A stretch of 64,000 nt of DNA from JAVBOW01 sp031549495 (GCA_031549495.1 JAVBPS010000020.1:30857-94856); one strand, 5' to 3'; shown: positions 34,929 through 43,675, counted from the first letter of the stretch. Notes: a model not told the origin generated them from the letters alone. Program-made: numbers and translations.

Positions 34929-35420
34929 TCAATAAACCTCCTCTTTCTCAAAATATCTTCGTCGCATCCGGTATAATTTCACAGGTATGGAATTTGGATG
35001 ACCCATCCTGCAAATAACCTTCAACTCCTTATGATTAAACCCATGAGCCATCATACAGAGCATCATATATTCCTGTTTTTTTAAAATGCTGCGTATTGAT
35101 TTTGCTGCGATCTGTTGGTCGATATTTCTACGGCCCTTCGTTTCTTGAAATTCCATCAGATATTGGATTAAGAACTCATCAGGAATCTCGAAATCAATGA
35201 CCGAATGTTTTTCCCATTCATCCAAACCGACGGCATCTGAGAATGCCTGATAAAACAAATTCTGTTTATGCGAATAGGTATATGACAAGCCAACAAGATG
35301 ACGTAAAAAGAGTAATCTGGATGACGCGATTTGCTCTACCTTTCGATGATGGCTTACGAAATCGGGGAACAATAATTCGCATAATTGCTCCCGGTGTTTG
35401 TTAAAAATGTTGTTCGACAT
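34929..35420 (-). CDS. Putative transcription regulator with LuxR/sigma-like HTH, candidate activator of the secretion/toxin locus
   Basis: 163 residues, no signal peptide. The C-terminal region (about 110-155), LKKQEYMMLCMMAHGFNHKE then LKVICRMGHPNSIPVKLYRM, follows the LuxR/sigma-4 HTH spacing (helix starting with Leu-x-x-x-Glu, turn at HGF, KEL helix, then a recognition helix and RMRRR). The N-terminal 100 residues are helical and specific. It is divergent from the pseudopilin gene, with the first GATTATACG box 72 bases from its start. It is the only regulator gene next to the operon, so control of these boxes is a reasonable but untested inference. Confidence 0.5.
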   Translation of the reverse strand: MSNNIFNKHREQLCELLFPDFVSHHRKVEQIASSRLLFLRHLVGLSYTYSHKQNLFYQAFSDAVGLDEWEKHSVIDFEIPDEFLIQYLMEFQETKGRRNIDQQIAAKSIRSILKKQEYMMLCMMAHGFNHKELKVICRMGHPNSIPVKLYRMRRRYFEKEEVY

Positions 35421-35491
35421 AAAGGTAATCAGTTATATATTCCCCTTCAAATTACTCCAAATTCCCCCTCGCTATATGACTGAAAATCCAT

Positions 35492-35563
35492 GATTATACG
35501 ATTATTTGTATGTTGCTGATTTACAGAATTGTCTTATCGGTTTGATTATACGAATTTTCTTAC
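35492..35563 (+). promoter_or_regulatory. Twin GATTATACG boxes upstream of the secretion operon
   Basis: GATTATACG at 35492-35500 and at 35544-35552, 52 bases apart. The second extends as TTTGATTATACGAATTTTCTTA. The same pair with the same 52-base step occurs at 45821 and 45873 before the YD-repeat genes. Confidence 0.7.
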
Positions 35564-35592
35564 AAAACTATAAATCAAGGTCTTTCTCTTTG

Positions 35593-35600
35593 TATTTTTG
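35593..35600 (+). promoter_or_regulatory. -7 box of the secretion operon
   Basis: TATTTTTG, 33 bases before the ATG at 35634. No TTTG at -33; the second GATTATACG box starts 49 bases upstream, as for an activator-dependent promoter. Confidence 0.6.
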
Positions 35601-35633
35601 TCATAGTGCTAAATTTTAAAATTACAGCTTCAG

Positions 35634-36077
35634 ATGAACAAAAATTTCAAAGGTAATTATTATTCACAATACATTCCGAAGCAGAAAAAGTTATCTGCTT
35701 TTTCGCTGGCCGAGCTGCTGGTAGTGCTGGTAATCATCGGCATATTGGTGCTGATCGCGCTGCCCAACCTGATGCCGCTGATCTCGAAAGCGAAGAGCAC
35801 GGAGGCGCAGCAGCAGCTGGCTTTTTTGCACTCTTTGCAGAAGAATAATTTTTATACCTACTCGCGGTACTCGGCTTCGCTGGATGAGATCGGCTTCGAG
35901 CAGGTGAAATTGGTCACAGACGGCGGGCAGGCGAACTACCTGATCGAGATCGTCGAGGCTTCGGAGAGCGGTTTCCGGGCGACGGCTACGGCGGTGGTCG
36001 ACTTCGATGGCGACGGGGTCTGTAATGTCTGGGAGATCAACCAGGATAAGGAGCTGCGCGAAACGGTCAAAGATTAA
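35634..36077 (+). CDS. Major type IV pilin / pseudopilin (GspG-like)
   Basis: 147 residues. A long basic leader (about 22 residues, ending KKLSA) precedes the prepilin motif FSLAELLVVLVIIGILVLIA with Phe+1 and Glu+5, followed by the amphipathic helix and a C-terminal domain with DFDGDGVCN, a possible Ca2+ site as in GspG. The residue before the cleavage point is Ala, not Gly. First gene of the operon after the twin boxes, then a hairpin repeat, then the prepilin peptidase, so it can be made in excess of the other components. Forms the pilus or pseudopilus rod. Confidence 0.9.
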   Translation: MNKNFKGNYYSQYIPKQKKLSAFSLAELLVVLVIIGILVLIALPNLMPLISKAKSTEAQQQLAFLHSLQKNNFYTYSRYSASLDEIGFEQVKLVTDGGQANYLIEIVEASESGFRATATAVVDFDGDGVCNVWEINQDKELRETVKD

Positions 36078-36096
36078 GAAATGAACGAATCCTCTT

Positions 36097-36129
36097 CCGT
36101 CATGTCTCGGCTAACGCTCGACATGACGG
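36097..36129. repeat. Hairpin repeat after the major pseudopilin gene
   Basis: CCGTCATGTC (36097-36106) pairs with GACATGACGG (36120-36129). A related half-copy is at 39983-40007. Could partly terminate transcription or protect the pilin mRNA. Confidence 0.65.
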
Positions 36130-36159
36130 ATAGGCCTGAATCCATATAATGAATACCAG

Positions 36160-36636
36160 ATGCCTGCTACTGCCCTATATCAACTGTTGCTTGCGGCGCC
36201 GCTGGCCGTGATGATGCGGGACGACTGCCGCAGCCGGGAGATCGGTGCGGGGTGGCTTGCAGTTTTCATTGCGGGGGTGGTCACGGTTTCTGCATGGCAG
36301 TATGGTGCGGCGGGGATGACGTGGAATGTGGCATTAAATACGTTGTTGCTGGTCTATATGGCCGCCGGAGTCGTGCTTTACCTTCGGGTGAGCCGCGGGC
36401 GGTGGATCGATCCGCTCAAGGGGCATATCGGGCTGGGCGACGTGATCTTTATGCTTGGGCTTACTCCCTTGACCGGGGTTAGGGAATATTTGCTGTTGCT
36501 GCTGGCCGGGATGGGGGTCTCGCTGCTTTGGTGGGGCGGAATGCGGATCGTAAAGAGGCGTGATGTGACCGTCCCGCTGGTCGGGACGATGGGGGCGGTG
36601 GTTTGTGTCTGGTTGGTTTATAGTGCGATAAGATGA
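36160..36636 (+). CDS. Prepilin peptidase (A24 aspartic protease, PilD/GspO-like)
   Basis: Cleaves the leader of the pseudopilins in the inner membrane. 158 residues with about five helices, lacking the N-terminal methylase domain of PilD. The two catalytic Asp motifs are visible: first in MRDDCRSREI (about 19-28), second in HIGLGDVIFMLGL (GxGD, about 91-94). Its stop overlaps the ATPase start as ATGA. Co-evolution with Ala-1 substrates would be expected. Confidence 0.9.
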   Translation: MPATALYQLLLAAPLAVMMRDDCRSREIGAGWLAVFIAGVVTVSAWQYGAAGMTWNVALNTLLLVYMAAGVVLYLRVSRGRWIDPLKGHIGLGDVIFMLGLTPLTGVREYLLLLLAGMGVSLLWWGGMRIVKRRDVTVPLVGTMGAVVCVWLVYSAIR

Positions 36637-38039
36637 AGGAACGGATACCCGCAGAGGTGATACAGCGATTCACGCCGCCGCAGGCGTGGGAATATATGCT
36701 CGTGCCGTATGAGGACGGGGCGGTGCTGGCCTGTTACGGCGAGCGGGGGCGCGATTACGACGGGGTGTTGCAGGAGTTGGAGGTGCTCTACGGCATCGCA
36801 GCGGCGGTAGAGGAGATCGAGCCGGAAGAACTCGAAAAGCTGCTGAAAAAATACTATCGTTCGGACGGCGGCGGACGTCCCTCCCAGGCGCGTTCGATCA
36901 CTGAGATCAGCGCCGGGCAGGGGTTTTTGGTCGGGCTGATCGAAGAGGCGTTCGATTGCTACGCGAGCGATATCCATATCGAGAGTTACGAACAGCGCTG
37001 CCGGGTACGTTTCCGCATGGACGGCAAGCTGATCGAGCGTTACGTGATCGAGCGGGGCAACTACGCCTCGCTGATCAACCAGATCAAGATCCTCGCCAAC
37101 CTTGACATCGCCGAACGACGGCTGCCGCAGGACGGGCGCATCCTGTTCAACCAGGGGAATAAGAAATGCGATGTGCGCGTGTCGTGCCTGCCTACTATTT
37201 ATGGAGAAAAGGTGGTGCTGCGCCTGCTCACGCGCCATGTGGAGTTGCTGGAACTCGCCAACCTCGGGTTCAGCACGCGCCAGTTGGAGGATTACTGCCG
37301 CCAGACCGGCCGGCCGCACGGGATGGTGCTGATCTGCGGTCCTACGGGCTCGGGCAAGAGCACCACGCTCTACGCCACGCTGCGGCGGCTGAACAAGGAG
37401 ACGGACAATATATTGACCATTGAGGACCCGATAGAATATACTTTGGAGGGTGTCAACCAAGTGCAGTTAAAAGAAGAGATCGGCCTAACGTTCACCAGCG
37501 CGTTAAGGACTTTTCTGCGCCAGGACCCGGACATCATCATGCTCGGCGAGATCCGCGACGCGGACACGGCGCAGATGGCGATCCGCAGTTCGCTCACCGG
37601 GCACCTGATCTTCTCCACGATCCACACGAACAGCGCTTGGGGGGCTGTGGCGCGTTTGACGGACATGGGGGTGCACCCCTACCTGATCGCCGATACGCTG
37701 GTGATGTGCGTGGCGCAGCGGCTGGTGCGCCTGCTCTGCCCGCATTGCAAGCAGCAGGAGGCGGCCTCGGAGGATATTCGTACCGTGAGCGGATCGGACA
37801 CACATTTCACCGCCTCGGGATGCGTAAAATGCTATTACACCGGATACAGCGGCCGCAAGGCCATTTACGAGGTGATTCCGATGGATGCCGAGTTGGCCCA
37901 GGCGGCCCGCGGCAACCTGACTGAGATCGGGTCCCTGCTTGCCGGACGGGGCATCGTGACGCTGCGCGAGGCGGCCCTGGCGATGTTCGCGGCCGGGGAG
38001 ACGTCTTTCGGGGAGATCATACCTATGTTGAATAACTGA
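36633..38039 (+). CDS. GspE/PilB-family assembly ATPase
   Basis: Cytoplasmic hexameric ATPase that powers pseudopilus assembly. 468 residues: a short N1-like part, then the N2 domain with ASDIHIESYEQRCRVRFRMD, Walker A GPTGSGKST (about 235-243), Asp box TIEDPIEYTLEGVNQVQ, Walker B DIIMLGEIRD (about 299-308), His box GHLIFSTIHTNSA, and the zinc site CPHC (about 369) with CVKCYYTGYSG (about 397). These features, especially the zinc finger, mark an extension ATPase (GspE/PilB) rather than PilT. No second retraction ATPase is present in the locus. Confidence 0.96.
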   Translation: MKERIPAEVIQRFTPPQAWEYMLVPYEDGAVLACYGERGRDYDGVLQELEVLYGIAAAVEEIEPEELEKLLKKYYRSDGGGRPSQARSITEISAGQGFLVGLIEEAFDCYASDIHIESYEQRCRVRFRMDGKLIERYVIERGNYASLINQIKILANLDIAERRLPQDGRILFNQGNKKCDVRVSCLPTIYGEKVVLRLLTRHVELLELANLGFSTRQLEDYCRQTGRPHGMVLICGPTGSGKSTTLYATLRRLNKETDNILTIEDPIEYTLEGVNQVQLKEEIGLTFTSALRTFLRQDPDIIMLGEIRDADTAQMAIRSSLTGHLIFSTIHTNSAWGAVARLTDMGVHPYLIADTLVMCVAQRLVRLLCPHCKQQEAASEDIRTVSGSDTHFTASGCVKCYYTGYSGRKAIYEVIPMDAELAQAARGNLTEIGSLLAGRGIVTLREAALAMFAAGETSFGEIIPMLNN

Positions 38040-38043
38040 CGAT

Positions 38044-39951
38044 ATGATGCGATATTTACTTGTTCTGTTTTTGTTTTTTGCCCCGATGGGGGCCGTTGCG
38101 CAGACCATTGCCAAGCCCGATGCCGACAGTGTGCGCCTGGTGCGCATCCGCACACAATTGGAAGCGGTGGCGGTCGCGGATCCCGTGTATGCCGAGCCGG
38201 TGGATATTTCAGTGGGGAAGATGGCGCTCTCGGAGATGCTGCGCAATGTGGCGAAGGTGGGCGGGGTGAACCTGAGCGTGAAGGGGGCCGAGAATATGCA
38301 GGTGACGGTCAATTTTTCGCGGGCGCGGGTGACGGATCTGATCTATTTTCTTTGCAAAGAGTACAACCTTGATATCGACGTGGTCGGCAATATCATTGCC
38401 ATTAAACCCGTACCTGCCCCACCCGCGGAGGTCAAGCCGCCGAAAATCGACTTCGCCGTGGCCGCTGGGTTAAGTTACGACCTGAGCGGAGATAAACTGA
38501 TCGACGTGATCAAGCGGATCACCACGCTGACCGGGGTGAACATCATCGCCCCACAAACGTTGTACGCCAAACAGGTATCGGGATATGTGAGCCGGATGCC
38601 GCTCAACGAAGCCATTCCGACGCTCGCCTCGGTCAACGGACTGGAAGCGCAGAAAGCGAAGAACGGCACCTGGGAACTTTCGGAAGCCCCGGCGCCCGCT
38701 CCCGGACAACCTGCCGCTCCTGCGCGCCAGCCCTTGGCCTACACGCGCACCAGTGCTTTCGCTGCCAACCAACTTTCGGTGGATAGCCTCGGATTGATCA
38801 CCGCGCAGATCAGTCGCGGGAATATCCAGGACATCGTGACGGACCTGTGCGAAAAACAGAAACTCAATTACTTCTTCGTTGCGCCGTTGTCCGGCCAGAC
38901 GAGCGTCTGGGTACGTGCGGTACCTTTTGAAACCCTTTTAGGGGTGCTTTTCGCCGGGACACAGTGTACCTATTACATGGAGGACGGCATCTGGATGTTC
39001 GGCACGCAGGGCAAGGAGGGCGGGCTGAACGCCGTGCGGGTGATCCCGCTGGTCAACCGTTCGGTCGCTAAATTGGACGAGGTGATCCCCGATGCGATCA
39101 AACAGGGGTTGCAGGTCAAAGTCTTCCCCGACCTGAACAGCATCATCGCCTCGGGCGATGCGCGACAGGCCCTGCGCGTGGAGTCGTTCCTGCGCTCGAT
39201 CGACAAGCGCGTGCCGCTAGTGACGATCGAGGTGATGATCGTGGACGTGACCAAGAACGACATCATGGAGGCGGGCATGGGGATGGGCATCGGCACCGAG
39301 CCCACCCAGACCTCGGGCAAACTCTCGCCGGGCATCGACATGACCCTGGGCGCGCAGTCGGTCAATAACCTGATCAGCCGTTTCAACGGCTTCGGGTCGG
39401 TCAACCTGGGCAAGGTGACCCCCAACTTCTACATGACCCTCAAACTGCTGGAGGACAACGGGACGATCAAGATCCACTCCACCCCGAAACTTTCCACGCT
39501 CAACGGCCACGAAGCCACGCTGAAAAGCGGTGAAAAGCAATATTACAAAGAGATCATCAACTCCTATTTCGGTTCACAGACCCCGATTCAGAATGAATCC
39601 TACACATGGAAAGACGTCGAGGCCAACCTGAGCATCAAGATCACGCCCTTTGTGAGCGAGGATCGGCACATCACGCTGGACATCGAGATCGAGCAGAGCG
39701 AATTTACCACACGCGTCGAGGCCGAGGGCCCGCCGGGGACGGCTACACGCAGTTTCCGTGCGCAGATCCGGGTACAGAACGAGGAGATGGTGCTGCTGGG
39801 CGGGATCGACCGCAACTCCGTCACCAAAACCACCTCGGGCCTTCCGTTCATCGCCCGCGTGCCGGTGCTCAAATGGCTGTTCGGGCAGACCAAGGATAAC
39901 AAGGTGGATCATAAACTGAATGTGTTCATCAAACCGACCGTGATCGAGTGA
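38044..39951 (+). CDS. Secretin (GspD/PilQ family)
   Basis: Outer-membrane channel, 635 residues. Signal peptide ending GAVAQ (two adjacent ATGs at 38044 and 38047 are possible starts), then an STN/N0-like domain (ALSEMLRNVAKVGGVNLSVK), two N1-like modules (about 140-290), and the C-terminal secretin barrel from about 340 with FPDLNSIIASGDARQALRVE, HSTPKLSTLNGHEATLKSGE, and the family signature EMVLLGGIDRNSV then GLPFIARVPVLKWLFG (about 600-614). Starts five bases after the ATPase. Bacteroidetes normally lack such secretins, which makes the locus stand out. Confidence 0.95.
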   Translation: MMRYLLVLFLFFAPMGAVAQTIAKPDADSVRLVRIRTQLEAVAVADPVYAEPVDISVGKMALSEMLRNVAKVGGVNLSVKGAENMQVTVNFSRARVTDLIYFLCKEYNLDIDVVGNIIAIKPVPAPPAEVKPPKIDFAVAAGLSYDLSGDKLIDVIKRITTLTGVNIIAPQTLYAKQVSGYVSRMPLNEAIPTLASVNGLEAQKAKNGTWELSEAPAPAPGQPAAPARQPLAYTRTSAFAANQLSVDSLGLITAQISRGNIQDIVTDLCEKQKLNYFFVAPLSGQTSVWVRAVPFETLLGVLFAGTQCTYYMEDGIWMFGTQGKEGGLNAVRVIPLVNRSVAKLDEVIPDAIKQGLQVKVFPDLNSIIASGDARQALRVESFLRSIDKRVPLVTIEVMIVDVTKNDIMEAGMGMGIGTEPTQTSGKLSPGIDMTLGAQSVNNLISRFNGFGSVNLGKVTPNFYMTLKLLEDNGTIKIHSTPKLSTLNGHEATLKSGEKQYYKEIINSYFGSQTPIQNESYTWKDVEANLSIKITPFVSEDRHITLDIEIEQSEFTTRVEAEGPPGTATRSFRAQIRVQNEEMVLLGGIDRNSVTKTTSGLPFIARVPVLKWLFGQTKDNKVDHKLNVFIKPTVIE

Positions 39952-39982
39952 AACGATATTCCGATACCCGCCCGGTTCGTCA

Positions 39983-40007
39983 TGTCGAGCGTGAGTCGGG
40001 ACCTCGC
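39983..40007. repeat. Partial copy of the CGTCATGTCGAGCGT hairpin repeat
   Basis: CGTCATGTCGAGCGTGAGTCGGGAC lies in the 126-base gap between secretin and GspL-like genes. It matches one side of the repeat at 36097-36129 read on the other strand. Confidence 0.5.
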
Positions 40008-40077
40008 AGATAGAAATATTTGTGGTGTGTAGACGGGCGCGGGGCCAGGGCAACGGGCGGGGACCCGAAAATAAGAT

Positions 40078-41022
40078 ATGGGGCTTATCGCAAAAATATT
40101 GGGCCGGTGCCGGGTGCTGGTGGTGTCGTTCACAGATGCCGCTACGTATGAACTTTCGCTGGTGACTGTAGGTGACGGGGAGCCGGAAGCGTTGCCGGAC
40201 ATTGCCGCTGTGCGCGAACGGGCGGGCAAAGCGCCGTTGCTGGTGATGGCCTGCGGGTACGGGGTGATTACCAAGGATACCGCCTCGGCGCCGGAAATAA
40301 CGGCGAAGGTCATGGCGCCCGGGAGCGGATTTGTGTGGAGTGCGGATGGAGTGAATATTTCGTTTGTGCGCGAGGCGCAGATGGAGCCTTTTGCGGAACT
40401 ATCGCCTCTTGCGGTGACCTGCGGGGCTTCGGCGGCAGATGCGGAAAAGGTTGCAGTGCAATATTATGCGACGCATGTGCGGCTGCGGGAATTGCTGAGA
40501 CCTTCCCCTGCGAGTTCCGCCCTGGCTTTGCTGCTCGCACGGCGGATCCAGTTGCCGGTGCTGGGTGTCGTATTGCTGCTGCTTGTTTTGAATGCCGCCG
40601 TGAGCCCGCAGGTGCGCAACCGCCGGGAGGCCGCCGAGACCGAGATGGCCGCATTGCAGAAACGGATCGGCAAGGCGGACGACACCTCCCGTGGACGAGC
40701 GCAGGCCGTGGCCGAGTGGGGCCGCGCGCTGCCCCGACGCTTCGGATGGCTCTGCGACCGGGCGGCAACAGTGCTACCGAAAGACATCACGCTTACCTCG
40801 CTTTCGGTGCAACCCCTGCTGAAAAACATCGAGGAGGGGCGCAAGCCGCTCTTTTCGGAGCGCGAAATGGTGATCTCGGGCCGTACGCCGCGCTCCGAAA
40901 GCGTATCGGATTATGTGACTGCCCTCGGCGGCCTGCAGATGGCGCAGCAGGTGCGCCTCTCCTCGGTGGAATATGACCGCGAAAAAGGGTTTTATAATTT
41001 TCGGATCAACCTCGAGTTATGA
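40078..41022 (+). CDS. GspL/PilN-like inner-membrane assembly protein
   Basis: 314 residues. An N-terminal cytoplasmic domain of about 150 residues (reduced actin-like GspL/PilM type) is followed by a membrane helix LPVLGVVLLLLVLNAAV (about 160-177), a coiled coil (REAAETEMAALQKRIGKADD), and a PilN-like ferredoxin-fold domain with LPKDITLTSLSVQPLL and the closing QVRLSSVEYDREKGFYNFRINLEL. It would recruit the ATPase and link to the PilO-like protein, whose gene overlaps its stop by four bases. Confidence 0.8.
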   Translation: MGLIAKILGRCRVLVVSFTDAATYELSLVTVGDGEPEALPDIAAVRERAGKAPLLVMACGYGVITKDTASAPEITAKVMAPGSGFVWSADGVNISFVREAQMEPFAELSPLAVTCGASAADAEKVAVQYYATHVRLRELLRPSPASSALALLLARRIQLPVLGVVLLLLVLNAAVSPQVRNRREAAETEMAALQKRIGKADDTSRGRAQAVAEWGRALPRRFGWLCDRAATVLPKDITLTSLSVQPLLKNIEEGRKPLFSEREMVISGRTPRSESVSDYVTALGGLQMAQQVRLSSVEYDREKGFYNFRINLEL

Positions 41023-41516
41023 GTGTGCTCGGCAAATACCGCGGATTGGCTTATCTGGTTGCGCTGCTCGTGCTGTTGCCCCTGCTGGCCTGGCGGCTGG
41101 CACTGGCGGATACGGCCTCGCAATGGCGTATGGCCCGCCGGATGGAGTGGCTGTTGCCCGAAATGCGCGAGCAGGCCGCTTCACCTGTCGCTTCGGCGGC
41201 GGCGGTGAGCGCGACGGAGCAGATCCGCGACGGGGAGTTGCTGGGGGAAATCCTCTGCGGCCCGGGCTGCTGCGAGGTGGTCAAGTACACGCCTTACCTC
41301 TCGGGTAGCACGGACGGCCTGACGCTACACACGGCCGAGGTCGTGCTGAATACCGATTACGCCAGCCTGGTGCGCATCGTGGACAATGTGGAGTGCAACA
41401 TGCCGCAGGTACGCCTGCGCAGCGTCACCCTGCGGGCCGTCACCCCGCGCGGCAGTCGCCAGGTGCAGCTTTATGCCCTGCTCGTCATCCAACAGATAAC
41501 CGGAATAACAGACTGA
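41019..41516 (+). CDS. PilO/GspM-like inner-membrane protein
   Basis: 165 residues: a short cytoplasmic start, one membrane helix (LVALLVLLPLLAWRLALA, about 13-30), a helical linker, and a C-terminal ferredoxin-like domain (LTLHTAEVVLNTDYASLVRIVDNVE). Size, topology and position after the GspL/PilN-like gene (ATGA-type overlap) define the role. Sequence similarity in this family is always weak. Confidence 0.72.
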   Translation: MSVLGKYRGLAYLVALLVLLPLLAWRLALADTASQWRMARRMEWLLPEMREQAASPVASAAAVSATEQIRDGELLGEILCGPGCCEVVKYTPYLSGSTDGLTLHTAEVVLNTDYASLVRIVDNVECNMPQVRLRSVTLRAVTPRGSRQVQLYALLVIQQITGITD

Positions 41517-41517
41517 T

Positions 41518-41907
41518 ATGAAAAGAATATTGTTGATACTCGCCCTGCTCGCCGCATCGTGCGACGACGTTTTCGAAAAAGACATCTCGCGCAGCAGTGT
41601 CACAGTTGTCGCCCCCGTCGACGGGGTGACCGCTTCGTCCGGAGAGGTGACCTTTCTGTGGCGGGCTACCGAAGGAGCGCGGGCTTATAAAGTCACGGTC
41701 GTGAGCCCCTCGTTCGCCGCTGCATCGACCGTGGCTGCCGACACGCTGATGTGCAATGACTCGCTCTCGATGAAACTGACGCTGCGGTTGAGTTTGGTGG
41801 CGGGCGATTACCAGTGGAGCATCCGGGCGCTCAACGACGCCTATGCCACCCCGGAGCAGTTTTATACCTTGTTCGTCGCCGATCCCGAAGAGGAAACCGA
41901 GCCGTGA
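41518..41907 (+). CDS. Lipoprotein of the secretion operon (possible pilotin or accessory)
   Basis: 129 residues with a lipobox LAASC (Cys at about 15) and one beta-sandwich domain resembling an FN3/Ig fold (VTFLWRATEGARAYKVTVVS, GDYQWSIRALNDAYATPEQF, the usual W..V.A.D pattern). An outer-membrane lipoprotein within a secretin operon could be the pilotin that guides the secretin, though known pilotins have other folds; it might equally bind exported protein. Confidence 0.6.
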   Translation: MKRILLILALLAASCDDVFEKDISRSSVTVVAPVDGVTASSGEVTFLWRATEGARAYKVTVVSPSFAAASTVAADTLMCNDSLSMKLTLRLSLVAGDYQWSIRALNDAYATPEQFYTLFVADPEEETEP

Positions 41908-42368
41908 AATCGAAGGCCACGACATATCTGCTTCTGGCTGTGGTGCTGGCCGTGTGGGGCGTGATCGGGTGGAAAGTGCTCTCCCGCGGTTCCTCCGGTG
42001 ACGGGGGCAGTTCTCCTGCGGCCCGAGTCCGGGAAGCGGCAGCGAACGAGCCGGACACCCTGCTGCTCGATTACCGCGACCCGTTCTTGAGTGGGCAGAA
42101 GATCGCACCCGTGGCGAATGCTCCTGATGTCGGTCTGGTCCTGGCCCCGTTGCCCCCCACCCCAAAGAAAGCCGTCAAGCATAATGTGCGTTACCTGGGT
42201 CGTATCCGGCACCAGGGAGTGGAACACTCGCTCGTGGAGATCAACAATGCCCCGCACACGATGCGGGTAGGTGATGCAGCGGATGACTACCGGCTAGAAC
42301 GCATCTTCGAAGACTCGCTTCATTTTGCTTTCGACGGGGAGCGATGCTGCATAAAACTTTCACAATAA
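41904..42368 (+). CDS. GspC/PilP-like inner-membrane protein
   Basis: Starts at GTG 41904, overlapping the lipoprotein stop as GTGA. 154 residues: membrane helix TTYLLLAVVLAVWGVIGWKVL (about 6-26), a Ser/Pro/Ala-rich linker, DYRDPFL, then a C-terminal HR-like domain (NVRYLGRIRHQGVEHSLVEI, then MRVGDAADDYRLERIFEDSL). The DPF motif followed by a small beta domain is the PilP/GspC plan that links inner membrane complex to secretin. Confidence 0.72.
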   Translation: MKSKATTYLLLAVVLAVWGVIGWKVLSRGSSGDGGSSPAARVREAAANEPDTLLLDYRDPFLSGQKIAPVANAPDVGLVLAPLPPTPKKAVKHNVRYLGRIRHQGVEHSLVEINNAPHTMRVGDAADDYRLERIFEDSLHFAFDGERCCIKLSQ

Positions 42369-43675
42369 TGGGGCGGTTCTGGCATCTTGGGCGACAGGTT
42401 TGTCATCATGAGCATAGCGAAGGATCTCAAAACGGCTGTCTGAGATTCTTCGCTGCGCTCAGAATGACAAAGGGGGGCCGGTTGCATGCAGGAGTGCTGT
42501 CCACGGTGGTCGTGGCCTCGGCGCTGCTGCTTCTGCTACTGGCCGGAGTGCTTTGGCTCTGGGAATCCGATTTCCTGCTCTTCTCGCGCACCAATTACCA
42601 GCGCATCCAGTTGGCCAATATCCAATCCGCTTTCACACTCTACCGCACCGATCCGTCGATCCTGGAACGCCTCGATGCCGACAGCACCTACCTGCTTTAC
42701 GACTCGCTGCCCGGTTCGCGGATGAAGATCACCCGGCGGCCGTGGGGACTGTACGAAGCGGTAAACGTGGCTTCTGCCGACGGCCGAATTCATTCCACGC
42801 GCCTGATGGCTGCCGCCCGGCCGGGGACGGATTGCGGGACGTTCTGGTATCGTGATAACAATGGGTCGCTGACTGTTTCGGGGCGCACAAACCTGCACGG
42901 CGAGGTCTATCTTCCTTACAATGGGTTGATATACGGGCAGATGCAATCCGTATTCTTTAATGGGGAGAAACTGAATCCTGCCGACATCCGGCGCAGCAAG
43001 GCGGAGATTCCCGCACCTTCGTCCGAGGCCGCTGATATTGTCCGGGGGCTGTTCGAATTACAGGGGGAAGAACTTAAGGTAGATAGCCTGCATATAGGCT
43101 TTTATGCCACGCCTCCCTTTGTCGGCAGTTTGGGTAGTGGCACCCTCTCGGGCTGCTCGTTCTCGGGCAATATGATCATCCGCGGCGACAAGCTCCATTT
43201 CGACGCTTCATGCCGCCTGACCGACATCATCGTGGTCGCTCGCTCGGTTTCTGTCGGCGACGGCTTCCGGGGGCGGATGCAGGTGTTTGCTTCGGACACG
43301 GTCGTGGTCGGCAAAAAGGTCGAAATGCAATTCCCTTCCGGGGTCTACTGCGGGCGTTATGCCGAGTTGGGGGACGACAGCATACTGGAAGGCTACCTAA
43401 TCGTAGACTGCCCGGACAAACCCGACGTAAAAAAGCCAAATATGCGTAAATCGCGCACTTCACGGCTGCGGGGGCTGCTTTATGTGAATGGGATTGCCAT
43501 GCTGCAAGGCATCGTTACCGGGGCGGTCGTTATCTCCGAGTCGGTTTATTATTCTTCGCAGGGTTATTATCGCCACATGCTTTATGACGCTTCGGTGCTC
43601 GACTCCCCCGATATCTGTTATCCCCTCTGGCTCGAAACGCCGCCGCAAAGAAAGGAAGGTGTATGGGTGCAATGA
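42368..43675 (+). CDS. GspK/PilX-like pseudopilus tip or bactofilin-like protein, with an in-frame repeat insertion
   Basis: Starts at the ATG of a TAATG overlap with the previous stop. The first 34 codons include a complete dispersed repeat (42401-42469, 23 codons in frame) encoding CHHEHSEGSQNGCLRFFAAL, just before the membrane helix STVVVASALLLLLLAGVLWLW. After that come about 370 residues rich in short strands (GRTNLHGEVYLPYNGLIYGQ, GTLSGCSFSGNMIIRGDKLH, IIVVARSVSVGDGFRGRMQV), suggesting a beta-helix. Position between GspC- and GspI-like genes fits the tip-complex protein. The ATG inside the repeat end (RMTKGG) could be the working start. Confidence 0.65.
   Translation: MGRFWHLGRQVCHHEHSEGSQNGCLRFFAALRMTKGGRLHAGVLSTVVVASALLLLLLAGVLWLWESDFLLFSRTNYQRIQLANIQSAFTLYRTDPSILERLDADSTYLLYDSLPGSRMKITRRPWGLYEAVNVASADGRIHSTRLMAAARPGTDCGTFWYRDNNGSLTVSGRTNLHGEVYLPYNGLIYGQMQSVFFNGEKLNPADIRRSKAEIPAPSSEAADIVRGLFELQGEELKVDSLHIGFYATPPFVGSLGSGTLSGCSFSGNMIIRGDKLHFDASCRLTDIIVVARSVSVGDGFRGRMQVFASDTVVVGKKVEMQFPSGVYCGRYAELGDDSILEGYLIVDCPDKPDVKKPNMRKSRTSRLRGLLYVNGIAMLQGIVTGAVVISESVYYSSQGYYRHMLYDASVLDSPDICYPLWLETPPQRKEGVWVQ
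42401..42469. repeat. Dispersed palindromic repeat, copy 4, inside a coding region
   Basis: TGTCATCATGAGCATAGCGAAG to the matching arm ending CAGAATGACA; 69 bases, a multiple of three, so the reading frame stays open. Confidence 0.8.
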
